64,000 bases of DNA from a virus: the IMG/VR virus record IMGVR_UViG_3300032053_000011, positions 1-64,000 of that record. The stretch is one strand, 5' to 3'. The notes under the pieces were generated by a model that saw nothing but the letters and a program-made list of their open reading frames with translations, made no database searches and was not told the origin of the DNA. This document shows, in pieces, positions 1 through 6,539 of this stretch. Position 1 is the stretch's first letter; each line of letters opens with the position of its first letter. The position numbers and the translations under genes were made by a program.

Positions 1-41
1 CATCTTCTATCCAGCGATCCCGGCGGCCACGACGTTCTGAA

Positions 42-70
42 TGGACGGCGCGCTAGCGCCATGCTAGCCA
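42..70 (+). promoter_or_regulatory. Leaderless promoter with twin GCTAGC
   Basis: TGGACG (42-47) and TAGCCA (65-70) are separated by 17 bp, and the ATG at 77 follows after 6 nt, so transcription should begin at or beside the start codon. GCTAGC occurs at 52 and 63, 11 bp apart; the second copy overlaps the -10 box. Confidence 0.7.
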
Positions 71-76
71 TCGGTC

Positions 77-391
77 ATGAGCGCTTTTCCGCAAGCCTGT
101 CTGTTCTTCGGTGTCCTGATCTCACCCTTCCCTGCGAATTGGGAGGCATTCGAGGCCAAGGCCAAAGAGGCAGGTCTCGAGATTGTCTTCATCGGTAGCG
201 AACCGAGCGACGATGACCCCATCGGCCTCTCTATCTCCTTGGTGAAAACGAATCCGTGTGGCGAGACGCTCAGGCTCGAGCATCTTCCCAAAGAACCCGA
301 ACTCGGCCTCGTCGCAGGGCTCGAGATCTTCCTCGCCAGCATCGGTCTCGGAAGCCTCCCGATCGGTTGGCATCTCTCGGCCAAGCTGTGA
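77..391 (+). CDS. Small acidic protein of unknown function
   Basis: 104 residues, not recognised. The start at 77 is fixed by the promoter whose -10 box ends at 70. The N-terminus is moderately hydrophobic but there is no clear membrane helix; the middle is acidic. It is the first gene of a rightward cluster of three (77-977), with the next gene only 5 nt downstream, so the three are probably one transcript. Confidence 0.75.
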   Translation: MSAFPQACLFFGVLISPFPANWEAFEAKAKEAGLEIVFIGSEPSDDDPIGLSISLVKTNPCGETLRLEHLPKEPELGLVAGLEIFLASIGLGSLPIGWHLSAKL

Positions 392-396
392 CGGCG

Positions 397-723
397 ATGT
401 CGCCCGACGCGCCAGTATACTACGCGCACAAGCGCATATACGGAGAGCGTACGATCTACGACCACGCGTCACCCGATCGAGGATGGTTGGATCTTTTCGG
501 CATCGATGATCCCGTCGTCGCGCTGCGTGTTCGCGAACGGCATGATGGGGACCCGGTGTCCGACTACTGGGGCTGGCTCGATGCCGAGAAGCCACATCGG
601 TACATTCTGGTCTGGCCGTCGCGCATTCAGTTCAACTGCTGCTTCACATATGGACCGGCCGTCGAAGAGCAGCGCGGGCGCGGACGGTCCGTGAATCTGA
701 TCGTCGAGGAGATCGGCGCATGA
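397..723 (+). CDS. Hypothetical protein
   Basis: 108 residues beginning MSPDAPVYYAHKRIYG, not recognised. It is rich in aromatic residues and charged pairs, with no signal peptide or membrane helix, so a small cytoplasmic protein is likely. It overlaps the next gene by 4 nt (ATGA), which suggests translational coupling. The open frame extends upstream of 397 but there it overlaps the previous gene; the ATG at 397, right after that gene's stop, is the sensible start. Confidence 0.7.
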   Translation: MSPDAPVYYAHKRIYGERTIYDHASPDRGWLDLFGIDDPVVALRVRERHDGDPVSDYWGWLDAEKPHRYILVWPSRIQFNCCFTYGPAVEEQRGRGRSVNLIVEEIGA

Positions 724-977
724 AGCACGAGATCTGGACCGATGGCATCACGGTGTGGATCAATTCCGGCATCGATGGCAGCAGCATTGCGCGGTTCGGG
801 AAGAACGGCATCGACATCCACACGAGCTTCTCCGCGCAGAGAGATGGCGCCGCCGAGTGCCTGCACTGCACCCACGAGCCAGTGACGGCGGAGGACTGGG
901 AGACGTTCAAGAGAGAGGTGAAATGCCATCACGACGTGCTCGTCACCGACGAGTACAAGCCGAAGAGGTTCCGTTAG
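720..977 (+). CDS. Hypothetical protein
   Basis: 85 residues, start overlapping the previous stop as ATGA. It contains a CLHC pair near residues 48-51 followed by a later C-H-H, possibly a metal site, but no known family is apparent. It ends at TAG (975-977), convergent with the deformylase gene 23 bp away. Confidence 0.7.
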   Translation: MKHEIWTDGITVWINSGIDGSSIARFGKNGIDIHTSFSAQRDGAAECLHCTHEPVTAEDWETFKREVKCHHDVLVTDEYKPKRFR

Positions 978-1000
978 CCTTGGCGGCACCGCACCGCGCA

Positions 1001-1495
1001 CTATCGTCTCCGCTTCGCGTACTCCCTGTCCATTAGCCGTCGCTTCAATGGCGACAGCCGATCACGAATCAGCACGCCATCGAGATGGTCGTTCTCGTGC
1101 TGTACCGCAACTGCTTCCATGCCGGTGAAGCTCTCTGTGACGCGCGCACCCGTCACGATGTCGATCCGGCTCACACTCACGACCGCGGAGCGGCCCAGAT
1201 GTTCGGTCACGCCGGGCATCGACAGGCAGCCCTCGGAGAAGTCGCTTCGCTCCGCGCTGGTGTACTCGATCGTGGGATTCACGAATCCAACAGGACCGGC
1301 GGCCAGCTCCACGACGAACACGCGGATCAGACGTCCGACCTGCGGCGCTGCGAGGCCAAGCCCATGGGCGACGTACATCGTTTCAGCAAGGTCGTCGATG
1401 AACCGGCGCAGCGCGGCATAGTCCGCCGGAGTCACGGGCGCCGCGATGCGCGTGAGCCGCGGGTCTGGGTACTTCAGAATCTCGAACACAGCCAT
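1001..1495 (-). CDS. def: Peptide deformylase
   Basis: 164 residues. All three deformylase motifs are present in order: GLGLAAPQVG (residues 45-54), EGCLSM (88-93, with the metal-binding Cys) and HENDH (133-137, the two metal His and catalytic Glu). The enzyme removes the formyl group from nascent N-terminal Met. Length is typical. A GGAG precedes the ATG at 1495. Phage-encoded deformylases are known in several large phages and cyanophages, where they are thought to support translation of phage proteins. It is the last gene of a leftward operon starting at 3400. Confidence 0.95.
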   Translation of the reverse strand: MAVFEILKYPDPRLTRIAAPVTPADYAALRRFIDDLAETMYVAHGLGLAAPQVGRLIRVFVVELAAGPVGFVNPTIEYTSAERSDFSEGCLSMPGVTEHLGRSAVVSVSRIDIVTGARVTESFTGMEAVAVQHENDHLDGVLIRDRLSPLKRRLMDREYAKRRR

Positions 1496-1521
1496 TCGCG
1501 CACTCCATCAGGTATCGCGAG

Positions 1522-2385
1522 TCAGGGCGGGATGAGCGGCAGAACTGCGGCGATCTCGAGCCACCGGCGATGTCGTTTGTATAGCCAAGTTCCGGTTGCT
1601 CCGATGAACAATCCGATTCCGACGACTGCCCATGGGTTCTGCGGCATCGTATCTCCCTCCAGCGAGCATATCAGGACCGCGCAGCGATTGAAGCGAGCGT
1701 TGTACATCGCAGCTTCCATGGCTTCCTGCGCGCTCGGCGGACCGAAGTCGCGCAAGATCGACATGATCTCGTCTCGATCCACACCTGCATCCTCGGCCAG
1801 ATGGAACACATCCCAGGCGAGCCTCCGCGCTGCCTCGTCGCCGCCGCGGGCGAAGGTCATGGGTTGTTGCGGGGTGACGCTACGACGAAGGCCGATCGCC
1901 GGATCACGGAAGTAGCTGATCAGATGGATCGCCTCGAGGAACGCCTGATTCTTGTACTTCCAGAGGTCGGTCTTGTAGCGCTGCTCGAGCTCCTTGGCTT
2001 GGTCGGCGTCGAACGGACCATCCCAAAGTCGGCGAAGAAGCAACGTATCAGCGGTGAGCCGAGCCGTATCCGTAGCGAGCCTATCATCGTCGAGTTGGTA
2101 GACCGGCTCGTTCAGCGTGGAGCCGATCTGCATGTGATGTCGGCGATGCTGATGGATTGCCGTCATCCGTTCGATCACGCGCATGACGGCTTCTCCGGCG
2201 CGGTACGGCATCAGCGACGTCGTGAGCCCGGCGCCGCCGATTTCGAAGTTGATGTGCTTCCAGAGCCGCGCTGGAGTCTCGCCCTCCAGGGCCACCGCCA
2301 ATTGCAATGGCAGCTCACCTGCACGAATCGCGGCGGCGATCGCTCCGAAGAAGTGGATCGCGTACTCTTCGTCTTGCTGATTCAT
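1522..2385 (-). CDS. PLHLA-family paralogue with C-terminal membrane helix
   Basis: 287 residues; the ATG at 2385 overlaps the upstream stop (ATGA). N-terminal family motif GELPLQLAVALEG near residues 20-32, and a degenerate form of the C-terminal motif (FGPPSAQEAMEAAM) near residue 220. Unlike other members it continues for about 55 residues with a hydrophobic helix (VVGIGLFIGATGTWLY) and a basic stretch after it, so this copy may be membrane anchored. The same frame stays open far upstream, but that part overlaps the next gene and is a shadow. Function unknown. Confidence 0.85.
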   Translation of the reverse strand: MNQQDEEYAIHFFGAIAAAIRAGELPLQLAVALEGETPARLWKHINFEIGGAGLTTSLMPYRAGEAVMRVIERMTAIHQHRRHHMQIGSTLNEPVYQLDDDRLATDTARLTADTLLLRRLWDGPFDADQAKELEQRYKTDLWKYKNQAFLEAIHLISYFRDPAIGLRRSVTPQQPMTFARGGDEAARRLAWDVFHLAEDAGVDRDEIMSILRDFGPPSAQEAMEAAMYNARFNRCAVLICSLEGDTMPQNPWAVVGIGLFIGATGTWLYKRHRRWLEIAAVLPLIPP

Positions 2386-3014
2386 CCGCGCCGCCAGACT
2401 TCTGCGGCAGCCACGATCTGCTCGAGCGTTGGCGGTCCAAGCGCCGCAATGATCTCGTCGATCCATGGCTCTTGGCCCGGTGGATGTGGTGCATTGCGCG
2501 CGAGCACGATGAACTCTCGCAGCGCGTGCCAGGACGTCAGGCAGTCGATATGGCGCTGATTGTGCGACCGGGATCCCCGCCGCGTTGCGTCGGTCCACGC
2601 GGTGAGGCTTTCGAGCCCCCGTCGCAAGGTCAACCACACATTGGCGGGACCCCTTGCCACGGTCGCGCGAAGACGGTCCCTCAACAGCGGGTTCGATCCT
2701 GGTGAGCGTGCCTCCTGGGCCACTGCTTCTGCGCTCTCGGCCAGCCAAGGCGTGTCCGGGTAGATGGCGGGGAGCATCTCGACCATCCGTGCTACCAGCT
2801 CACGCCCGAGCCCCGCCACCATGAGCAAGTATGCCGGATTGTCGATACTCTCTCGGTCAGTGAGGCTCGCCATCCAGCCCGACCACATCTTCGCGAGATG
2901 GGCCGAAGTGAGCTGGACTGCGAGATGTAGCGGGATAGTTCCCCCTTCGATCGTGTTCCACAAATCGATCCAGAAGTCGTCCAGTCGGTCGTCGTCTTCG
3001 GTCCGCACTCTCAA
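2382..3014 (-). CDS. PLHLA-family paralogue
   Basis: 210 residues. It shows both hallmarks clearly: GGTIPLHLAVQLTSAHLAKMW near residue 30 and LGPPTLEQIVAAAEVW at the C-terminus. The likely start is TTG at 3014 (TTGA overlap with the upstream stop); GTG at 3008 is an alternative. The region between the motifs is variable and predicted mostly helical. No catalytic signature is visible. Confidence 0.88.
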   Translation of the reverse strand: MRVRTEDDDRLDDFWIDLWNTIEGGTIPLHLAVQLTSAHLAKMWSGWMASLTDRESIDNPAYLLMVAGLGRELVARMVEMLPAIYPDTPWLAESAEAVAQEARSPGSNPLLRDRLRATVARGPANVWLTLRRGLESLTAWTDATRRGSRSHNQRHIDCLTSWHALREFIVLARNAPHPPGQEPWIDEIIAALGPPTLEQIVAAAEVWRRG

Positions 3015-3400
3015 GATGGCTTCGGCCGCTTGCGCACCGCCTCTCGGATCGTCTCCACCAGCTCTGGCTGGAGGGTGAGATGAATGGGACCATCCGGTCC
3101 ATCGACCCAGGCCCAGTGGTGCACATCGGTGGGCTTCGTCTGCGCGATCGGTGTGACCGGATCAAACGGCGCTCCGACGGCGGTGATGAGCTGCCCCAGG
3201 GCAGCCCAGTCTTGCTCGGTCGAATGAGTGCGATCGAGGAGTTGCGCCGAGAACGCCCACTGCACGATCTCGCCGTCGTGGATCATGCAACTGACGCCGA
3301 TCCGCCACGCGCCAACCGACAGCCACTTGACCTGCCCGAGGGCGAGTCGCGCTTCGCTCTTGAGCGCGCGTACGTTGCGCAGTTCGCGTTCTGCCAGCAT
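3011..3400 (-). CDS. Hypothetical protein
   Basis: 129 residues, not recognised. It is the first gene of the leftward deformylase operon. A GATACC box 9 nt upstream of the ATG, with a weak TGTCGC 17 bp further up, could be its promoter, placed back to back with the strong rightward promoter at 3441. There are no cysteine clusters or membrane helices; the C-terminus is basic. Confidence 0.75.
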   Translation of the reverse strand: MLAERELRNVRALKSEARLALGQVKWLSVGAWRIGVSCMIHDGEIVQWAFSAQLLDRTHSTEQDWAALGQLITAVGAPFDPVTPIAQTKPTDVHHWAWVDGPDGPIHLTLQPELVETIREAVRKRPKPS

Positions 3401-3440
3401 GGCCAGGACGGTATCACACGGTCGCCCCGGGAGCGACAGA

Positions 3441-3469
3441 TTGACACGTGGCTAGCATCTCGCTAGCTT
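3441..3469 (+). promoter_or_regulatory. Leaderless promoter with twin GCTAGC
   Basis: TTGACA (3441-3446), 17 bp, TAGCTT (3464-3469), then 6 nt to the ATG at 3476. GCTAGC at 3451 and 3462 are exactly 11 bp apart. This is one of the best matches to the window-wide promoter pattern. Confidence 0.85.
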
Positions 3470-3475
3470 TATCTC

Positions 3476-4243
3476 ATGGCGCAAGCAGCATGCACCTATC
3501 GCCACGGGCCCTTCGACCCTGCCTTTCCGGCTTCTCACGAGCTCGGTGGCTCGATGCTCGCCAGTGAGGTCGACGGGTACGAGGGCTACAGCAGCGATGG
3601 CTTCGTGTATCGCGATGGTCGTCGGCATCACCGCTGGGCGGTACGGCCGTATCCGCCCGACGGGCAAGATGGCATTGGGATCACGAGAATGTGGCCTTGT
3701 CGACGAGACGATCTCCCTAGGCTCCAGCAGCTCGTGCTGCGGTGTGAGTCGGCGATGGCCACATCGTGGGATACGATCCTGAAGCAGCTTGCCGCCTTCG
3801 TGGCCTCTGGGATCACGGAGGTCGCCCACCGCGATCCAGACGATCCGCTCAGCCGAGGCTCGACACTCTATACCGTGTGTCGCCAGCGCGATCGGTCCAA
3901 GCATCACGACTCTGAAGAGCTGCTGTACAGTCAGTACCATACCGCGCCGATTACCGATCTCGTGTCGGCGATCGAGGCGTCGGCTCACCTCGAACTCGGT
4001 GCGCTCTTCCATCGCATGGTGCAGCATCATCGGTCGCAATGTTTTCGATTGGGCAAGGCGAAGGCGGTTCTTGATCTTGCTCTCCGGCATCGGATCGGGG
4101 CCCCGATGAGCGAGCAGGTCTACATGCTCACGGTCTGTGGCGTTCCACACATCTATGCAACCAGGGATCGACACGGCGACGGGCACTACGCGCTCCGCGT
4201 GGTCGCCAATGCGCTGCCGATCACGCGCATCGAGATCGAATAG
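3476..4243 (+). CDS. Hypothetical protein, probably early expressed
   Basis: 255 residues, not recognised. The start is fixed by the consensus promoter 6 nt upstream, which predicts a leaderless mRNA. The protein is rich in His, Arg and Tyr, has no membrane segment, and has no obvious catalytic motif. It stands alone as a single rightward gene between the deformylase operon and the tRNA array. Confidence 0.85.
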   Translation: MAQAACTYRHGPFDPAFPASHELGGSMLASEVDGYEGYSSDGFVYRDGRRHHRWAVRPYPPDGQDGIGITRMWPCRRDDLPRLQQLVLRCESAMATSWDTILKQLAAFVASGITEVAHRDPDDPLSRGSTLYTVCRQRDRSKHHDSEELLYSQYHTAPITDLVSAIEASAHLELGALFHRMVQHHRSQCFRLGKAKAVLDLALRHRIGAPMSEQVYMLTVCGVPHIYATRDRHGDGHYALRVVANALPITRIEIE

Positions 4244-4254
4244 CGGCGACGCCC

Positions 4255-4283
4255 TTGCGCTGACGCGCATCAAGGCGTAGGGT
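4255..4283 (+). promoter_or_regulatory. Probable promoter of the tRNA array
   Basis: TTGCGC (4255-4260), 17 bp, TAGGGT (4278-4283). It is the only good promoter-like sequence between the preceding gene and the first tRNA. GTG at 4290 lies 6 nt downstream, matching the leaderless spacing seen elsewhere, so it may also drive a short peptide. Confidence 0.5.
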
Positions 4284-4289
4284 GGCGTC

Positions 4290-4397
4290 GTGAGCGTTCG
4301 CGTAATACAGAGATCCGTCAGGTTCGTACGCTGCTTCCAGTCGTGGTGCATTCAACGCACAACGACCGCGAAGTCATTCACGACCTCACGCTCCTAG
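4290..4397 (+). CDS. Possible 35-residue leaderless ORF ahead of the tRNAs
   Basis: GTG at 4290 through TAG at 4395-4397 encodes a basic 35-residue peptide. The only support is that the start codon sits 6 nt after a promoter-like -10 box, as for other leaderless genes here. It may equally be the 5' leader of the tRNA precursor. Confidence 0.3.
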   Translation: MSVRVIQRSVRFVRCFQSWCIQRTTTAKSFTTSRS

Positions 4398-4447
4398 TAC
4401 TCGCCGTCCTCGACCACGCACCTGCGCCGTCTCGGACGGCAGCATCT

Positions 4448-4533
4448 GGAAGCATGGGCGAGATGGATTATGCCGGTGGACCCGAAACCCACCATGCCGC
4501 AAGGCATCCTCGGTTCGAATCCGAGTGCTTCCT
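4448..4533 (+). tRNA. tRNA-Ser(CGA), C33
   Basis: Acceptor GGAAGCA/TGCTTCC, T-arm CTCGG-TTCGAAT-CCGAG and a long variable arm (ATGCC-GCAA-GGCAT) mark a class II tRNA. The anticodon loop is CCCGAAA, anticodon CGA, with C at position 33. The last anticodon-stem pair is an A31-C39 mismatch. C-to-U at 33 and 39 would give the usual CTCGAAA loop and a complete stem. CCA is not encoded. Confidence 0.9.
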
Positions 4534-4585
4534 CCGAAAGAGCATGACCAATGTGTCCGTTGCGTCGCCATCTGCCGAAGCGTTG

Positions 4586-4604
4586 CCCCGCGGGCCCCGC
4601 GGGG
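4586..4604. other. Perfect 8-bp hairpin in tRNA spacer
   Basis: CCCCGCGG, loop GCC, CCGCGGGG. No T-run follows, so it is not a typical terminator; a role in precursor processing is possible. Confidence 0.6.
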
Positions 4605-4623
4605 AAACCGCGGGAGCATCTAC

Positions 4624-4698
4624 GCGGGCTTGGCGCAGCGGGAGCGCAGTCGGCTCTTACCCGAACGGGCGAAGGTTCGAATCCTTCAGCCCGCACCA
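4624..4698 (+). tRNA. tRNA-Lys(CTT)
   Basis: Acceptor GCGGGCT/AGCCCGC, D-arm GCGC/GCGC, anticodon loop CTCTTAC (anticodon CTT, normal T33), T-arm GAAGG-TTCGAAT-CCTTC. ACCA follows the acceptor, so the 3' CCA is encoded. Position 27-43 is a G-A mismatch. Confidence 0.93.
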
Positions 4699-4774
4699 TG
4701 GAACGCGTCACTTCGAGCGTGGACGTCGTAGTTCGGCCCGCTCACCCGTGTGGTGAGCAGCAGGGTCGTCGTAT

Positions 4775-4845
4775 GCGGGCATGGCCGAATGGTGAGGCAC
4801 CGGTTCTACACACCGAGAATGGGCGTTCGATTCGCTCTGCCCGTA
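4775..4845 (+). tRNA. tRNA-Val(TAC), C33
   Basis: Acceptor GCGGGCA/TGCCCGT (first pair G-T), T-arm GGGCG-TTCGATT-CGCTC. Anticodon loop TCTACAC, anticodon TAC, with C33. Position 27-43 is a C-A mismatch. C-to-U changes at 27 and 33 would restore a full stem and an ordinary Val loop. The identity rests on this reading of the loop. CCA is not encoded. Confidence 0.75.
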
Positions 4846-4884
4846 CCGAGAAGAGGAGGAGACGCGATTCGTTCGCAGCTCCTT

Positions 4885-4956
4885 CTCGACGTAGCCTAGT
4901 GGACAGGCAGCGAACTCCTACTTCGCGTCACCTCGGTTCGAATCCGGGCGTCGAGG
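4885..4956 (+). tRNA. tRNA-Arg(CCT)
   Basis: Acceptor CTCGACG/CGTCGAG, D-arm GCCT/GGC, anticodon stem GCGAA/TTCGC with loop CTCCTAC (anticodon CCT, T33), T-arm CTCGG-TTCGAAT-CCGGG. It reads AGG, usually rare in GC-rich bacteria. Confidence 0.93.
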
Positions 4957-4983
4957 CCCAGAAGATACAACGCTCGCGCGCAT

Positions 4984-5058
4984 GCGTGAGTAACTCAGCG
5001 GAAGAGTACCCGGCCTATAACCGGGAGGTCCCGGGATCGTACCCCGGCTCACGCACCA
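4984..5058 (+). tRNA. tRNA-Ile(TAT), C33 and unusual T-loop
   Basis: Acceptor GCGTGAG/CTCACGC, D-arm ACTC/GAGT, anticodon stem CCCGG/CCGGG with loop CCTATAA (anticodon TAT, C33). The T-loop is ATCGTAC rather than TTCGANY, so the conserved T54-A58 pair is reversed to A54-T58. ACCA is encoded at 5055-5058. Confidence 0.85.
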
Positions 5059-5090
5059 TGAAGACGACAACCACAAGCACGACCACCGCC

Positions 5091-5120
5091 GAGCGAACGA
5101 GCACACCACGCCGTTCGCTC
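5091..5120. other. 9-bp inverted repeat in tRNA spacer
   Basis: GAGCGAACG (5091-5099) and CGTTCGCTC (5112-5120) form a perfect stem with a 12-nt loop between tRNA-Ile(TAT) and tRNA-Thr. Confidence 0.6.
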
Positions 5121-5134
5121 CGCGACTCGCATGC

Positions 5135-5208
5135 GCCGGTGTCGCCCAATGGTGGGCCCCTCTTCTGTAAAGAGGACTGTGCAGGTTCGACTCCTGTCAC
5201 CGGCTCCA
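5135..5208 (+). tRNA. tRNA-Thr(TGT), C33
   Basis: Acceptor GCCGGTG/CACCGGC, D-arm GCCC/GGGC, anticodon stem CCTCT/AGAGG with loop TCTGTAA (anticodon TGT, C33), T-arm GCAGG-TTCGACT-CCTGT. TCCA follows, so CCA is encoded. With U33 the loop would be an ordinary Thr loop. Confidence 0.9.
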
Positions 5209-5230
5209 TGAACTGCCAGCTCATTACCGG

Positions 5231-5252
5231 CGCTCGCGCATCGACGCGAGCG
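5231..5252. other. 8-bp hairpin in tRNA spacer
   Basis: CGCTCGCG, loop CATCGA, CGCGAGCG: a perfect stem between tRNA-Thr and tRNA-Ile(GAT). Confidence 0.6.
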
Positions 5253-5262
5253 ACTGATGCAT

Positions 5263-5334
5263 GCACGGATGGCTCAATGGCAGCGCGCCCGGCCGATTAC
5301 CGGGAGGTTCCGAGTTCGAATCTCGGTCCGTGCA
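5263..5334 (+). tRNA. tRNA-Ile(GAT), C33
   Basis: Acceptor GCACGGA/TCCGTGC, anticodon stem CCCGG/CCGGG with loop CCGATTA (anticodon GAT, C33), T-arm CCGAG-TTCGAAT-CTCGG. The D-stem has one T-C mismatch. CCA is not encoded. Confidence 0.88.
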
Positions 5335-5406
5335 CTCTGGTGGTACTGGAGCTGGCCGCTAGCACGATTTGGCTTTTCGTGGTTAGGATAGTTGGGATAC
5401 GCGCCG

Positions 5407-5964
5407 ATGCCGATCTGCAATAAGTGCTCGGTGCCGTTCGCTTTCCATATAGTGATTGATGGTTGCAGGCGGAACTTAAAGAACCGGAAGTATTGTTTGG
5501 AGTGCTCCCCTTTCGGAAGGCACAACACGCGCACCCTGCACAATGATCCTGTCCTCCCAGGAACGTGTCGGTTGTGTGGAGCCGCGCTGGTAACGACGCG
5601 GAGACGTCGGTGCGAGGCGTGCGACACACTGATCCGTCGTTACCGTACCAAGCTGGCGGCGATCGTGTATCTCGGAGGGTGCTGCAAACGCTGTGGTTGG
5701 AAAGGTCACCCGGCAGCCTTTCAATTTCATCATCCGGGCGCGAAGGGCTTCACGATTGGCGGCGTCGCAAACAAGAGTTGGGATGTGATTAAGCGCGAGC
5801 TGAACAGGTGCGAATTGTTATGTGCTAACTGCCATCAGATCGAGCACAGTTCGCGTCGATTTGATCCGCGCGTCATCGCAGAGGCTAAGCGATACAGAGG
5901 TCGCTTGTTAGATGTGACCAAGCTCGTAGAACTTCTGGACACGTTGATAGCGCATCACCACTGA
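5407..5964 (+). CDS. HNH endonuclease, probably homing
   Basis: 185 residues. Several CxxC pairs (residues 4-7, 33-36, 54-57, 71-74) precede an HNH core: CKRCGW, then FHHPGAKGF, then CELLCANCHQIEH near residue 145. This layout fits zinc-ribbon HNH nucleases of phages that act as free-standing homing enzymes. It sits between tRNA-Ile(GAT) and tRNA-Gln, a usual target area for mobile nucleases, and its codon use is visibly more AT-rich than its neighbours, consistent with separate acquisition. The ATG at 5407 is preferred over 5392 because the sequence resembles a zinc-ribbon N-terminus from there. Confidence 0.85.
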   Translation: MPICNKCSVPFAFHIVIDGCRRNLKNRKYCLECSPFGRHNTRTLHNDPVLPGTCRLCGAALVTTRRRRCEACDTLIRRYRTKLAAIVYLGGCCKRCGWKGHPAAFQFHHPGAKGFTIGGVANKSWDVIKRELNRCELLCANCHQIEHSSRRFDPRVIAEAKRYRGRLLDVTKLVELLDTLIAHHH

Positions 5965-6072
5965 TTGACTGATTGAACACTCCAAACTCCAAACCCGTTC
6001 GGTCCGGTTCGATCCCCGAGCGGCCTGCCTTGCACAGATTACCGAAGCAGCAACGCCAACAGGCGTAGCTAT

Positions 6073-6145
6073 TCGGGGATCGTACAACTGGTAGTACACC
6101 AGCCTCTGAAGTTGGCCGATGCGAGTTCGAATCTCGCTCCCCGAT
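6073..6145 (+). tRNA. tRNA-Gln(CTG)
   Basis: Acceptor TCGGGGA/TCCCCGA, D-arm GTAC/GTAC, anticodon stem CCAGC/GTTGG with loop CTCTGAA (anticodon CTG, normal T33), T-arm GCGAG-TTCGAAT-CTCGC. Last gene of the array. Confidence 0.93.
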
Positions 6146-6148
6146 CCG

Positions 6149-6517
6149 ATGAATCCCATGCCGCTGCTGATGCGCGCGGCGCGCTTGGCAGAGTCGCTGC
6201 CCGGCGCGGCGCAAGAGTTCGCCCTCGGCGCTGTCGGTCTGCGTGCGGACGGCGCACTGGTCCACAGTACCAACAAGGCGATCCGCATCGGCCGCACGCC
6301 GTCCGGCGGCGCGCCCGAGCGGCTCTGGGCCACGCATGCCGAGCTGCGCCTATGCCGGAAGCTCGACGCCGGTGCGACGGTGTTCGTCGCCCGGATCGCG
6401 CGCGACGGGACCTGGGCGCTCGCCCGGCCGTGCCCGCAGTGCCTGAATCGGCTGCATCATCAGCGCGTGCGCCGCGTGTTCTTCACGACCGGACCGGCGG
6501 AATACGGTATTCTCTGA
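6149..6517 (+). CDS. Cytidine-deaminase-fold protein beside the tRNA array
   Basis: 122 residues. It carries the two zinc motifs of the cytidine deaminase superfamily: HAE at residues 63-65 (zinc His and proton-shuttle Glu) and PCPQC at 94-98 (zinc Cys pair). The spacing and single-domain length fit the fold. Members act on free cytidine or dCMP, or on C or A in RNA or DNA; the substrate cannot be told from sequence. The ATG is 3 nt after the end of tRNA-Gln, so the gene is presumably co-transcribed with the tRNAs. With five array tRNAs encoding C33, tRNA C-to-U editing is a plausible but unproven role. Confidence 0.85.
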   Translation: MNPMPLLMRAARLAESLPGAAQEFALGAVGLRADGALVHSTNKAIRIGRTPSGGAPERLWATHAELRLCRKLDAGATVFVARIARDGTWALARPCPQCLNRLHHQRVRRVFFTTGPAEYGIL

Positions 6518-6539
6518 ACACGTGCGATACTCACCAGTG

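Noticed and set aside
720-977. Global reassignment of TAG to an amino acid in this window.
   Set aside because: Genes such as 720-977, 18107-18340, 53664-53966, 57001-57780 and 57793-58164 end at TAG and continue only into neighbouring genes in shadow frames, so TAG acts as a stop here.
2386-2748. N-terminal extension of the gene at 1522-2385 to a start at 2748.
   Set aside because: The extension lies inside the well-supported PLHLA gene 2382-3014 in another frame, and the ATGA overlap at 2385 gives the proper start.
5354-6026. A tRNA split by the HNH gene: GGCCGCT at 5354 pairs with AGCGGCC at 6020, a D-arm-like CACG/CGTG follows the first, and a TTCGATC T-loop-like sequence precedes the second.
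   Set aside because: No matching anticodon stem exists between the halves and the T-stem has a mismatch. It may be a decayed remnant but cannot be supported as an interrupted tRNA.
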